DNA of 64,000 bases from JAYRSJ01 sp041920215 (lineage in GTDB: Bacteria > Pseudomonadota > Gammaproteobacteria > Burkholderiales > Burkholderiaceae_C). Position 1 is the stretch's first letter. Each line of letters begins with the position of its first letter. The notes beneath the pieces were generated by a model. The model ran no database searches. It had not been told where the DNA came from and was given only the letters and a program-made list of their open reading frames with translations. A program made the position numbers and the translations under genes. The DNA lies in contig JAYRSJ010000001.1 of NCBI GenBank assembly GCA_041920215.1, positions 341,462 to 405,461 on the forward strand, given 5' to 3'. Below, in pieces: positions 49,180 through 61,757 of this stretch.

Positions 49180-50160
49180 CTACTTTTTGGTGCTGTAGTT
49201 CACCGGCAGCCATTCATAGCCCTTGCCGTCGGCGCGCAGGCGGCCGATGCCGGGGAAGGACACATGGGCCACGGCCACGTAATGGCCCTGCTTGGCCGCC
49301 TCGGCATAGGCCTTCTTGCGCTGCGGCATCGCGGCCTTGGAATCGCTGTCGAAGCTGATGGTCACGCTGGGGTCGGGGAACTGCACCGCCGCCACATGCA
49401 TCAGATCGCCCCAGACCACCAGGGTCTGGCCCTGGCTCTGCACCTTGTAGATCGCATGCCCCGGCGTGTGGCCGTAGCTGGCCACCGCGCGGATGCCCTT
49501 GACCAGTTCCACGCCTGCGGCGCCACCGGCAGCGGCGTCGAAGGTCTTGAGCCGGCCCGCCTCGGCATAGGGCTGGGTGGACAGCATCGCCCCTTTGAAG
49601 AAGCCCTTGGCGGCCTCGGGCGCCTTGGCCATCTCGGCCTCGCTGAGCCAGAAGCCGGCCTCGCGCTGATCGACCCGCACGACCGCATTCGGGAAGGCCG
49701 GCTGGCCCTCGCTGAGCAGGCCGCCCACATGATCGCCGTGCAGATGGGTGATGTAGACCTCGTCGACCTGCTCGGGCTGGTAGCCGGCGGCCTTCAGATG
49801 GCCCAGCAGCCGGCCCAGCGTGGGGCCGAACAGCGTGGCGGCGCCGGTGTCGATCAGCACCAGCTTCTCACCGGTATTGACCAGATAGCCGTTCACCGAG
49901 GTCTCCAGCGGCAGGCCCAGATAGGCGTGCTGCAGCGCCCGCAAGACCTGACCCTTCCGGGCGTTGGTCAGCAGCTTGTCGACCGGCAGGTCCACCGTGC
50001 CGTCGTTCAGCGCGGTGATCTCGAAGTCGCCCAGCATCATCCGGTAGTAGCCGGGTGCCTGGCTCTTCTGCTGCGGGGCGGCCGCCTGGGCCGGCGCGGT
50101 GGCGAGCAGGACGGCGCTGAGCGCCAGCAGCAGCGGGGCGAGGGCGTGGCGTGCGGACAT
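49180..50160 (-). CDS. Secreted metallo-beta-lactamase-fold hydrolase
   Basis: A 326-residue protein with a signal peptide (about 1-26, ending APAQAAA). The zinc site is intact: H-x-H-x-D-H (ITHLHGDHVGG), a later histidine (SYGHTPGHAIY) and aspartate (VVWGDLMH). The layout resembles quorum-quenching lactonase or aryl-ester-type hydrolases, but the substrate is unknown. It is divergent from the TonB receptor gene across a 551-base control region, suggesting that the hydrolase and receptor serve the same compound. Confidence 0.86.
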   Translation of the reverse strand: MSARHALAPLLLALSAVLLATAPAQAAAPQQKSQAPGYYRMMLGDFEITALNDGTVDLPVDKLLTNARKGQVLRALQHAYLGLPLETSVNGYLVNTGEKLVLIDTGAATLFGPTLGRLLGHLKAAGYQPEQVDEVYITHLHGDHVGGLLSEGQPAFPNAVVRVDQREAGFWLSEAEMAKAPEAAKGFFKGAMLSTQPYAEAGRLKTFDAAAGGAAGVELVKGIRAVASYGHTPGHAIYKVQSQGQTLVVWGDLMHVAAVQFPDPSVTISFDSDSKAAMPQRKKAYAEAAKQGHYVAVAHVSFPGIGRLRADGKGYEWLPVNYSTKK

Positions 50161-50303
50161 GGGCAGTGGCTCCTAAGCAATGGATGACGCAGCATAGCAA
50201 GCGGCACGGCGGCTTGCCGAGCCCTGAGTCGGCGACGGCCCGCGCTGCTCAAGGCCACAGCCGGGCCAGGTGCCCGGCGCTGGCCTGTACGAAGCCCAGG
50301 CAT

Positions 50304-50320
50304 TGCCTGACTTTCAGACA
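50304..50320. promoter_or_regulatory. Activator-binding palindrome, site R1
   Basis: TGCCTGA-CTT-TCAGACA, an inverted repeat with one mismatch (arms TGYCTGA/TCAGACA). The same 17-bp form, in the other orientation, occurs upstream of the ABC importer at 54720. It lies about 155 bases upstream of the sigma-54 promoter at 50462, a normal place for an enhancer site of an NtrC-type activator. Confidence 0.65.
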
Positions 50321-50336
50321 GGCGCCCGGCGGCGGC

Positions 50337-50353
50337 TGTCTTGAAGATAGACA
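50337..50353. promoter_or_regulatory. Activator-binding palindrome, site R2
   Basis: TGTCT-TGAAGAT-AGACA, 17 bp with perfect 5-bp arms, a weaker form of R1. Its centre is 33 bp from the centre of R1, about three DNA turns, so two activator dimers could bind the same face of the helix. Confidence 0.6.
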
Positions 50354-50461
50354 GCCGCGCCCCCGCAACAGGTCACGAGCAGCCGGCTGAGGGTAGCCAT
50401 GCCTCTCAAAGCCGCTGCCCTCTAGTGGTTTGCACCAGTCAGGTGCCTTGCCGGTGCGACA

Positions 50462-50477
50462 AGGCATGGCTTTTGCA
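50462..50477 (+). promoter_or_regulatory. Sigma-54 promoter for the TonB receptor gene
   Basis: aGGCATggcttTTGCa. The GG and GC pairs are 12 bases apart as required, and the sequence agrees with TGGCACG-N4-TTGCW except at positions 1 and 6. It is about 235 bases upstream of the receptor start, leaving a long untranslated leader. The 551-base gap from 50161 to 50711 contains this promoter, sites R1 and R2, and no gene that I can support. Confidence 0.68.
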
Positions 50478-50711
50478 CCTAAGGCCGACAAACAGCCCGC
50501 CGCGCCCAGCGGCGGACCCGCACAAGACGGAGACATGCGTTGATGCAAACAAGAACCACCGACCGCGCCACAGCCCCACCGGGCTGACCGGACTCGGCCG
50601 GCCCTGAGCCAGGCCCGGCCACCCCATCCCAGCTGCCACACCGGCGCCGCAGCGCGCCGGCTGGATGGTCTCGCCCCCAAGAAAACCACACCCCCCAACG
50701 GAGACAAGACG

Positions 50712-52964
<2,253 letters not shown>

Positions 52965-53107
52965 GCGCCACCCGCCGGAACAGCCCGCGCCCGGCTGGCG
53001 GGGGGCGGGCGATCCGCGACCGACATGCGGGCCATCCCGCTGTCGGTCGCCCCGGGGGCACGCTACATTGCGGCAGACCCTGCTGTACCCCGCTCTCGCA
53101 CCGCCGC

Positions 53108-54673
<1,566 letters not shown>

Positions 54674-54719
54674 GCGGCCGAAGGCTGTACGGGATTCAGC
54701 TGCCACCCGGTCGGAAAAA

Positions 54720-54736
54720 TGTCTGATTTTCAGGCA
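54720..54736. promoter_or_regulatory. Activator-binding palindrome, site A1
   Basis: TGTCTGA-TTT-TCAGGCA, 17 bp with a single mismatch between arms. It is the reverse-oriented form of site R1 (50304). The word-for-word match of both half-sites at two separate loci strongly suggests a common binding protein. Confidence 0.65.
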
Positions 54737-54737
54737 T

Positions 54738-54754
54738 TGTTTTTTTATCAGACA
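54738..54754. promoter_or_regulatory. Activator half-site, site A2
   Basis: Ends in the perfect half-site ATCAGACA; the left half (TGTTTTT) is degraded. Together with A1 it gives a perfect 8-bp inverted repeat TGTCTGAT ... ATCAGACA around the region. Lies about 120 bases upstream of the sigma-54 promoter at 54852. Confidence 0.5.
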
Positions 54755-54851
54755 GTCGCAAGCCGCCGCGCGCCGACGCCACGGCCCATCGGCGGGAAAT
54801 GTGGCCCCGATACGTGGTCTATCCAGGGGTTTTCACCAAGATGGGGCATTC

Positions 54852-54867
54852 GGGCATGGGCTTTGCG
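54852..54867 (+). promoter_or_regulatory. Sigma-54 promoter for the first ABC importer
   Basis: gGGCATgggctTTGCg. The GG and GC pairs are 12 bases apart, and it is nearly the same sequence as the receptor promoter at 50462 (GGCAT then TTGC). It is about 55 bases before the binding-protein gene. This makes the receptor and importer likely members of one regulon. Confidence 0.65.
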
Positions 54868-54920
54868 TCCTATTGGGGCAGCACGCCCGTCCAGGGTGGC
54901 CCAACACCGGAGACAAGACC

Positions 54921-56123
54921 ATGCACAACCCTCATCGCCGCCTGCTCAGCCTGAGCCTGCTGGCCGCCGCCGTCGTGGCCGGTAGCAGCGCCTGGGCCCA
55001 GACCGCCAAGGGCGAGATCCGTATCGCGCACATCTACAGCAAGACCGGCGCGCTGGAGGCCTATGGCAAGCAGACGGCCACCGGCTTCATGATGGGCCTG
55101 GACTATGCGACCGGCGGCACCATGACCGTGGCCGGCAGGAAGCTGGTGGTAATCGAGAAAGACGACCAGGGCAAGCCCGACGTGGGCAAGAACCTGCTGG
55201 CCACCGCCTATGGCGACGACAAGGCCGATATCGCCGTCGGCCCGACCGGCTCCGGCGTGGCGCTGGCCATGCTGCCGGTGGCCGAGGAGTACAAGAAGAT
55301 CCTGATGGTGGAGCCGGCGGTGGCCGATTCCATCACCGGCGACAAATGGAACAAATACATCTTCCGCACCGGCCGCAACTCCTCGCAGGATGCGATCGCC
55401 AATGCGGTGGCGCTGGACAAGCCCGGCACCGTGATCGCGACGCTGGCCCAGGACTACGCCTTCGGCCGCGACGGCGTGAAGGCCTTCAAGGACGCGATCA
55501 AGAAGGCCAGGCTGGTGCATGAGGAGTACCTGCCCACCACCACCACCGACTTCACCGCCGGTGCCCAGCGCCTGATCGACAAGCTGAAGGACCAGCCGGG
55601 CCGCAAGGTGATCTTCATCATCTGGGCCGGCGCCGGCAATCCCTTCAAGATCGCGGACATGGACTTGAAGCGTTATGGCATCGAAATTGCCACCGGCGGC
55701 AACATCCTGCCGGCGATGAGCGCCTACAAGCAGTTCCCCGGCATGGAGGGCGCGGCCTACTACTACTTCGGCATCCCGAAGAACCCGGCCAATGAATGGC
55801 TGGTGGCCAACCACTACAAGCAGCACAAGGCGCCGCCGGACTTCTTCACCGCCGGCGGCATGAGCGCCGCGATCGCCATCGTCGAGGCGCTGAAGAAGAC
55901 CGCCGGCGACACCTCGACGAACAAGCTGATCAAGACCCTGGAAGGGATGAGCTTCGAGACGCCGAAGGGGAAGATGACCTTCCGCGCCGAGGACCATCAG
56001 GCGATGCAGTCGATGTATCACTTCAAGATCAAGGTGGATCCGGCCTTCCCCTGGGGCGTGCCGGAGCTGGTGCGCGAGATCAGGCCTGAGGAAATGGCCG
56101 TTCCCATCCGCAACAAGCGTTGA
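54921..56123 (+). CDS. ABC importer periplasmic binding protein (LivK family), importer 1
   Basis: A 400-residue periplasmic protein with signal peptide MHNPHRRLLSLSLLAAAVVA ending SSAWAQ. The mature chain is a two-lobed Leu/Ile/Val-binding-type fold: IRIAHIYSKTGALEAYGKQT, VGPTGSGVALAMLPVAEEYK, FGRDGVKAFKDAIKKA. Such proteins bind amino acids, aromatic acids, urea or amides; ligand unknown. AGGAGA-type leader GGAGACAAGACC precedes the ATG. Followed by two ATPases and two permeases after a 179-base gap with a large hairpin. Confidence 0.92.
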   Translation: MHNPHRRLLSLSLLAAAVVAGSSAWAQTAKGEIRIAHIYSKTGALEAYGKQTATGFMMGLDYATGGTMTVAGRKLVVIEKDDQGKPDVGKNLLATAYGDDKADIAVGPTGSGVALAMLPVAEEYKKILMVEPAVADSITGDKWNKYIFRTGRNSSQDAIANAVALDKPGTVIATLAQDYAFGRDGVKAFKDAIKKARLVHEEYLPTTTTDFTAGAQRLIDKLKDQPGRKVIFIIWAGAGNPFKIADMDLKRYGIEIATGGNILPAMSAYKQFPGMEGAAYYYFGIPKNPANEWLVANHYKQHKAPPDFFTAGGMSAAIAIVEALKKTAGDTSTNKLIKTLEGMSFETPKGKMTFRAEDHQAMQSMYHFKIKVDPAFPWGVPELVREIRPEEMAVPIRNKR

Positions 56124-56166
56124 TCGCTCGGCTACTGCGCGGCCGCCTGGCGTCGTTGCGGGTCCC

Positions 56167-56209
56167 TCCGCGAATCCTCACGTACAGGAAGTACGTTCCG
56201 GTTTGCGGA
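56167..56209 (+). repeat. Large imperfect hairpin inside the importer operon
   Basis: Arms of 19 bases (56167-56185 and 56191-56209) with the inner CACGTAC/GTACGTT region and outer TCCGC/GCGGA pairing, 14 of 19 matches plus wobbles, loop AGGAA. It sits in the 179-base gap between the binding-protein gene and the ATPase gene. Such structures can stabilise the upstream mRNA so that the binding protein is made in excess. The surrounding 56124-56302 contains no gene. Confidence 0.6.
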
Positions 56210-56302
56210 TCCGCCCGCGCCTAGCCAGACAGCCGCTCGCTACGCCTCGGGCTCTGGCAGCTTCTGGCTGCGCGGCTTTCCTATCGCTTTTCCGAGACTG
56301 CT

Positions 56303-57073
56303 GTGCTCGAAACCAAAGATCTCACCATCCGCTTCGGCGGGCATGTGGCGGTGGACCGCGTGTCCTGCGCCTTTGAGCCCGGCACGCTGACGGCCATCGT
56401 CGGGCCGAACGGCGCGGGCAAGACGACCTACTTCAACCTGATCTCGGGCCAGCTGCGCGCGAGCGGGGGGCAGGTCTTGCTCGATGGCGCGGACCTGACG
56501 CGCCTGCCGGCGCCGCTGCGCACCCGCCGCGGCCTGGGCCGGGCCTTCCAGCTGACCCAGCTGTTCCCGCACCTCACGGTGCTGGAAAACGTGCGCCTGG
56601 CCGTGCAGGCGCGGCGCGGCGTGGGGCTGCGCATGTTCTCGGTCTGGCTGCAGCACAAGGACCTGCTGGACGAGGCCCGGCACATCGTCGAGCGCGTGCG
56701 CCTGGCCGACCGCGCGCAGGCGCTGGCCGCCTCGCTGCCGCATGGCGACCAGCGCAAGCTGGAGGTGGCGATGCTGATCGCGCTGGACCCCAAGGTCTAT
56801 ATGTTCGACGAGCCCACCGCCGGCATGAGCGTGGACGAGGTGCCGGTGATCCTGGACCTGATCCGCGAGCTGAAGGCCAGGCGCGAGCACACCATCCTGC
56901 TGGTCGAGCACAAGATGGACGTGGTGCGCGAGCTGGCCGACCGCATCATCGTGCTGCACAACGGCCAGCTGGTCGCCGACGGCGAACCGGCCACGGTGAT
57001 CGCCTCCAAGGTGGTGCAGGACGCCTACCTCGGCACGGCCATCGCTGACGATGAAGAAAAGGCTGCCGCATGA
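56303..57073 (+). CDS. livG: ABC importer ATPase (LivG type), importer 1
   Basis: A 256-residue ATPase. Walker A GPNGAGKT near residues 34-41, Q-loop AFQLTQLFPHLTV, signature LPHGDQRKLEV (a LivG-type variant of LSGGQ), Walker B VYMFDEPTAGMS and the H-loop VEHKMDVV. Start is a GTG. Ends with a 4-base overlap into the LivF gene. Confidence 0.9.
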   Translation: MLETKDLTIRFGGHVAVDRVSCAFEPGTLTAIVGPNGAGKTTYFNLISGQLRASGGQVLLDGADLTRLPAPLRTRRGLGRAFQLTQLFPHLTVLENVRLAVQARRGVGLRMFSVWLQHKDLLDEARHIVERVRLADRAQALAASLPHGDQRKLEVAMLIALDPKVYMFDEPTAGMSVDEVPVILDLIRELKARREHTILLVEHKMDVVRELADRIIVLHNGQLVADGEPATVIASKVVQDAYLGTAIADDEEKAAA

Positions 57074-57819
57074 GCACTACCAAGAATCTGCTGGCGCTGC
57101 AGGGCGTGCACACGCATATCGGCGCGTATCACATCCTGCACGGCGTGGACCTGGCCGTGCCCGAGGGCCAGCTGACCATGCTGCTGGGCCGCAACGGCGC
57201 CGGCAAGACCACGACGCTGCGCACCATCATGGGCCTGTGGGCCGCCAGCCAGGGTCAGGTCTTGTTCGACGGCCAGCCGATCCAGGGCGCGCCCACGCCC
57301 GAGATCGCGCAGCGCTGCGGCATCGCCTATGTGCCCGAGAGCATGGGCATCTTCACCGACCTGACCGTGTCCGAGAACATGCTGCTCGCCGCCCGCGGCG
57401 CGCGCGGCCTGAAGGAGCTGGACACGCAGCGCCTTGAATGGCTGTTCGGCCTGTTCCCGGCGCTGAAGAAGTTCTGGCTCTACCCGGCCGGCAAGCTCAG
57501 CGGCGGCCAGAAGCAGATGCTGGCGATCGCCCGCGCGATGATCGAGCCGCGCCGCCTGCTGCTGATCGACGAGCCCAGCAAGGGCCTGGCACCGGCCATC
57601 ATCAACAACCTGGTCGAGGCCCTGCGCGAGCTCAAGCGCAGCAGCCAGACCACCATCCTGCTGGTCGAGCAGAACTTCATGATGGCTAAGGCCCTGGGCG
57701 AGCATGTCGCGGTGATGGACGACGGCCGCGTCGTCCATGCCGGCGCCATGCGCGAGCTGGCCGAGGACGAGGCGCTGCAGCAGCGCCTCTTGGGCCTGAG
57801 TCTCGCCACACATCAATGA
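57070..57819 (+). CDS. livF: ABC importer ATPase (LivF type), importer 1
   Basis: A 249-residue ATPase with Walker A GRNGAGKTTTLR, signature LSGGQKQMLAIARAM and Walker B LLLIDEPSKGLAP, H-loop VEQNFMMA. All catalytic residues are present, unlike the second LivF at 61758. Overlaps the genes on both sides by 4 bases (ATGA), so translation is coupled. Confidence 0.92.
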   Translation: MSTTKNLLALQGVHTHIGAYHILHGVDLAVPEGQLTMLLGRNGAGKTTTLRTIMGLWAASQGQVLFDGQPIQGAPTPEIAQRCGIAYVPESMGIFTDLTVSENMLLAARGARGLKELDTQRLEWLFGLFPALKKFWLYPAGKLSGGQKQMLAIARAMIEPRRLLLIDEPSKGLAPAIINNLVEALRELKRSSQTTILLVEQNFMMAKALGEHVAVMDDGRVVHAGAMRELAEDEALQQRLLGLSLATHQ

Positions 57820-58865
57820 GGCCCGCGATGAGCGCCACCACCACCCCCACCGCGGCCGCCCCGGCCGCCGCCGCCGCCATCCCCAAGGCGCAGTTCGACA
57901 CCATCCCGCTGCTGATCCTCGCCGCGCTGCCGCTGATCGCCTTGCCGCTGATGGGCAGCGCCAGCAGCTGGGCCACGCTGACCCTGGCCGGCCTGGCCAT
58001 GGGCCTGATCATCTTCATCATCGCCTCGGGCCTGACCCTGGTCTTCGGCCTGATGGACGTGATGAACTTCGGCCACGGCGTGTTCATCGCTCTGGGTGCC
58101 TTCATGACCACCTCGGTGCTGGGCGCGATGGGCGGCTTCACCGAGACCGCCAGCCTGGGCGCCAATCTCTTCGCCGTCGGCGTTGCCTGCCTGGTCGGCA
58201 TGGCGGTGGCCGGCGCGGTGGGTCTGGTGTTCGAGCGCGTGCTGGTGCGGCCCGCCTACGGCCTGCACCTCAAGCAGATCCTGATCACCATGGGCGGCAT
58301 GATCATCGGCGAGGAGCTGCTCAAGGTGATCTGGGGCGCGCAGATGGTGCCGCTGCCGCTACCCGAGGGACTGCGCGGCTCGCTGCTGCTGGGCGGCGAT
58401 GTGGCGATCGAGAAGTTCCGCCTGCTCGCCGTGGTGCTGGGTCTGGTGGTGCTGCTCGCGCTGCTGTGGCTGCTGAACAAGACCAAGCTGGGCCTCTTGA
58501 TCCGCGCCGGCGTGCAGGACCGCGAGATGGTCGAGAGCCTGGGCTACCGCATCCGCCGTCTCTTCGTCGGCGTGTTCGCCGGCGGCTCGGCGCTGGCCGG
58601 CCTGGGCGGCGTGATGTGGGGCCTGTACCAGCAGGGCGTCACGCCGCAGATCGGCGCGCAGGTCAATGTGCTGATCTTCATCGTCATCATCATCGGCGGC
58701 CTGGGCTCGACGCTGGGCTGCTTCGTCGGCGCGCTGCTGGTCGGCCTGATGGCCAACTACACCGGCTTCCTCGCGCCCAAGGTGGCGCTGTTCTCCAACA
58801 TCGGCCTGATGGTCGCCATCCTGATGTGGCGCCCGCAAGGTCTCTATCCCGTGGGCCAGCGCTGA
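57816..58865 (+). CDS. livH: ABC importer permease (LivH type), importer 1
   Basis: A 349-residue membrane protein with about 8 helices after an Ala/Thr/Pro-rich N-terminus. LivH signature IFIIASGLTLVFGLMDVMNF and GHGVFIALGAF; later GLRGSLLLGG and VNVLIFIVIIIGGLGSTLG. A second ATG at 57828 is an equally plausible start; the first overlaps the previous stop. Confidence 0.9.
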   Translation: MRPAMSATTTPTAAAPAAAAAIPKAQFDTIPLLILAALPLIALPLMGSASSWATLTLAGLAMGLIIFIIASGLTLVFGLMDVMNFGHGVFIALGAFMTTSVLGAMGGFTETASLGANLFAVGVACLVGMAVAGAVGLVFERVLVRPAYGLHLKQILITMGGMIIGEELLKVIWGAQMVPLPLPEGLRGSLLLGGDVAIEKFRLLAVVLGLVVLLALLWLLNKTKLGLLIRAGVQDREMVESLGYRIRRLFVGVFAGGSALAGLGGVMWGLYQQGVTPQIGAQVNVLIFIVIIIGGLGSTLGCFVGALLVGLMANYTGFLAPKVALFSNIGLMVAILMWRPQGLYPVGQR

Positions 58866-58870
58866 ACACC

Positions 58871-59956
58871 ATGATCGACGCCCTCAAGTCCCTGCTCTCG
58901 CACGACCTGCCGCGCAGCCGCATGCTGGCCCTGCTGCTCGTGCTCACCGTCGCCGGCCTGGCGCTAACGCCCTTCATCTTTCCCAGCACCAAGGCCCTCA
59001 ATGTCGCCGCCAAGGTGATGATCTTCATCGTGCTGGTGGCCAGCTACGACCTGCTGCTCGGCTATACCGGCATCGTGTCCTTCGCGCACACCATGTTCTT
59101 CGGCATCGGCGCCTATGGCATCGCGATCACATCCACCCGCATAGGTCCGGGCTGGGAAGCGGTGGGCGTAGGCCTCGCCATCGCGCTGGGCCTGTCGCTC
59201 GCGCTCTCGCTGCTGATCGGCCTCTTTTCGCTGCGCGTCAAGGCCATCTTCTTCGCAATGATCACGCTGGCGGTGGCCTCGGCCTTCCTGACCCTGGCCT
59301 CCCAGCTCTCCGAGCTGACCGGCGGCGAGGACGGCCTGAGCTTCAAGGTGCCGGAGGCGCTGTCGCCCGCCACAGAGTACTTCGAGGAGCCGGTGCTGGG
59401 TGCGATGATCGACGGCCGCTTCCTCAGCTACTACCTGCTCTTCGTCGCGGTGCTGCTGCTGGTGCTGCTGATGCTGCGCATCGTCAACTCGCCCTTCGGC
59501 CGCGTGCTGCAGGCCATCCGCGAGAACGAGTTCCGCGCCGAGGCCATCGGCTACCGCACCGTGGTCTACCGCACACTGTCCAATGTGCTGGCCGCGCTCT
59601 TCGCCACCGTGGCCGGCGCACTGCTGGCGCTGTGGCTGCGCTACAGCGGGCCGGACACTTCGATGTCCTTCGAGATCATGCTGGACATCCTGCTGATCGT
59701 CGTGATCGGCGGCATGGGCACGATCTACGGCGCGGTGATAGGCAGCGCGCTCTTCGTGCTGGCGCAGAACTATCTGCAGGACTTGATGCGTCTGGGCGAA
59801 GGTGCCGTGGCCGGCATCCCGGTGCTGTCGCAGCTGGTTTCGCCCGACCGCTGGCTGCTGTGGATGGGCGTGCTGTTCGTGCTCTCGGTCTACCACTTCC
59901 CCACCGGCATCGTCGGCCGGCTGCGCGCCGGCGTGCTGCGCCGGCTGTCGCGCTGA
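58871..59956 (+). CDS. livM: ABC importer permease (LivM type), importer 1
   Basis: A 361-residue membrane protein with about 8-9 helices. LivM features: VLVASYDLLLGYTGIVSFAH, MFFGIGAYGIAI, FFAMITLAVASAFLTLASQL, GTIYGAVIGSALFVLAQNYL. It pairs with LivH to form the channel. 5 bases after the LivH stop. Last gene of the first importer. Confidence 0.9.
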   Translation: MIDALKSLLSHDLPRSRMLALLLVLTVAGLALTPFIFPSTKALNVAAKVMIFIVLVASYDLLLGYTGIVSFAHTMFFGIGAYGIAITSTRIGPGWEAVGVGLAIALGLSLALSLLIGLFSLRVKAIFFAMITLAVASAFLTLASQLSELTGGEDGLSFKVPEALSPATEYFEEPVLGAMIDGRFLSYYLLFVAVLLLVLLMLRIVNSPFGRVLQAIRENEFRAEAIGYRTVVYRTLSNVLAALFATVAGALLALWLRYSGPDTSMSFEIMLDILLIVVIGGMGTIYGAVIGSALFVLAQNYLQDLMRLGEGAVAGIPVLSQLVSPDRWLLWMGVLFVLSVYHFPTGIVGRLRAGVLRRLSR

Positions 59957-59986
59957 CGGGCGAGCCGCCCAGGAGAGACATCCATC

Positions 59987-60832
59987 ATGAGCGCCGAGTT
60001 TTCCTCGCACTACCTCCGCTGCGCCGGCCGCGAGCTGCACTACACCGAATGGGGCAGCGGCAATGCCGAGGTGGTGATCGCCTGGCACGGCCTGGCGCGC
60101 ACCTGCCGCGATATGGACGAGCTGGCCCGCCATCTGGCCCGTCGCTACCGGGTGATCTGCCCCGACACCCTGGGCCGCGGCCTCTCGCAATGGAGCCCGC
60201 TGCCGGCCAGCGAGTACTGCCTGGACTTCTATGTGCGCCAGGCCACTGAGCTGGTGGACCAGCTGGGCCTAGCCAGCTTCCACTGGGTAGGCACCTCGAT
60301 GGGCGGCGCCATCGGCACGCTGGCCGCGGCCACCGCGCTGCGCGGCCGCATCCGCCGCCTGGTGCTGAACGACAACGGCCCGCAGCTGGCCGAGGCCGCG
60401 CTGCAGCGCATACGCAGCTATGCCGGCCATCCGGCGGCCTTCGCCTGCGTCAGCGAGCTGGAGCAGTATTTCCGCCAGGTCTACCAGCCCTATGGCTGGC
60501 TCAGCGACGCGCAATGGCGGCATCTGACCGAGACCTCGGTGCGCCGCCTGCCCGATGGCCGGGTCACGCCGCACTACGACCCGGCCATGGTGCAGCAGTT
60601 CATCCACCATCCGGACGACTATCTGCTGTGGGAAGCCTGGGACACCCTAACCTTGCCGGTGCTGTGCCTGCGCGGCGAGAGCTCGGACCTGCTGCTGGCC
60701 GAGACCGCCCAGGCCATGCGCGAGCGCGGGCCGGCGGCGGTGGTGGTCACCATCCCCGGCTGCGGCCATGCGCCGGCGCTCAATGTGCCCGAGCAGTTCG
60801 CCCTGGTCGAGCGCTTTCTGCAGGCCGGCTGA
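59987..60832 (+). CDS. Cytoplasmic alpha/beta-hydrolase
   Basis: A 281-residue protein without a signal peptide. Catalytic S104 in GTSMGG, oxyanion region IAWHGLARTCRDMDEL, and the histidine of GCGHAPALNVPEQF. No obvious lid domain. It is 30 bases after livM and so probably the sixth gene of the sigma-54 operon, acting on the imported compound or a first breakdown product (inference). Confidence 0.85.
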   Translation: MSAEFSSHYLRCAGRELHYTEWGSGNAEVVIAWHGLARTCRDMDELARHLARRYRVICPDTLGRGLSQWSPLPASEYCLDFYVRQATELVDQLGLASFHWVGTSMGGAIGTLAAATALRGRIRRLVLNDNGPQLAEAALQRIRSYAGHPAAFACVSELEQYFRQVYQPYGWLSDAQWRHLTETSVRRLPDGRVTPHYDPAMVQQFIHHPDDYLLWEAWDTLTLPVLCLRGESSDLLLAETAQAMRERGPAAVVVTIPGCGHAPALNVPEQFALVERFLQAG

Positions 60833-60985
60833 TGCGATCGCCCCTCGCCCCGCCGGGCCCCGATTGCGGGTTAGCCCTTGCGCAAAGCTACGTACAGGCT
60901 TTTACGCTTAGCGGCGGCAGCATCCTGTCCTACATTGGTCCCTCAACTCGCATGCCGCACCCTCCCCGGTGACGGCCCAAAGACG

Positions 60986-61756
60986 ATGAGCGAACTCATC
61001 CTGGAGACAAGCGGGCTCACCAAGGAGTTCAAGGGCTTCACCGCCGTGGACCGTGTGAACCTGCGGGTGCAGCGCGGTCATATCCATGCGCTGATAGGCC
61101 CGAACGGCGCGGGCAAGACCACCTGCTTCAATCTGCTGACCAAGTTCCTGGAGCCGACCCGCGGCAGCATCGTTTTCAACGGCATCGACATCAGCGGCGA
61201 GAAGCCGGCCGAGATCGCGCGGCGCGGCGTGATCCGCAGCTTCCAGATCTCGGCGGTGTTCCCGCATCTGACGGTGCTGGAGAACGTGCGCATCGGCCTG
61301 CAGCGCTTCACCGGCAGCAGCTTCCATTTCTGGAAGGGCCTGGCCGAGCTGCGCAAGCTCGACGGCCGGGTGATGGAACTGCTGGCCCAGGTGGATCTGC
61401 AGGACATGGCGCAGCTGAAGGCCGGCGACCTGCCCTATGGCCGCAAGCGCGCGCTGGAGATCGCCACCACGATGGCGATGGAGCCCGAGCTGATGCTGCT
61501 GGACGAGCCCACCCAGGGCATGGGCCACGAGGATGTGGAGCGGGTCACCGCGCTGATCAAGCGCGTTGCGCAGGGCCGCACCGTGCTGATGGTGGAGCAC
61601 AACATGCGCGTGGTCGCCAAGATCGCCGACCGCATCACCGTGCTGGCGCGCGGCGCGGTGCTGGCCGAGGGCACGTATGACGAGGTATCGCGACACCCGG
61701 CGGTGCTCGAGGCCTATATGGGCAGCGAGGCCACCGAGCTGCAAGGTGCTCACTGA
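60986..61756 (+). CDS. livG: ABC importer ATPase (LivG type), importer 2
   Basis: A 256-residue ATPase with Walker A GPNGAGKTTCFN, Q-loop RSFQISAVFPHLTVLE, signature LPYGRKRALEIA, Walker B LLDEPTQGMG and H-loop VEHNMRVV. It starts a second importer of the same family, 153 bases after the hydrolase. The order (ATPases, binding protein, permease) differs from importer 1. Confidence 0.9.
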   Translation: MSELILETSGLTKEFKGFTAVDRVNLRVQRGHIHALIGPNGAGKTTCFNLLTKFLEPTRGSIVFNGIDISGEKPAEIARRGVIRSFQISAVFPHLTVLENVRIGLQRFTGSSFHFWKGLAELRKLDGRVMELLAQVDLQDMAQLKAGDLPYGRKRALEIATTMAMEPELMLLDEPTQGMGHEDVERVTALIKRVAQGRTVLMVEHNMRVVAKIADRITVLARGAVLAEGTYDEVSRHPAVLEAYMGSEATELQGAH

Positions 61757-61757
61757 C

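Noticed and set aside
60867..60882. Possible sigma-54 promoter before importer 2
   Set aside because: Has GG and TTGC 12 bases apart, but only the core letters match, and no TGYCTGA-N3-TCAGRCA palindrome lies upstream.
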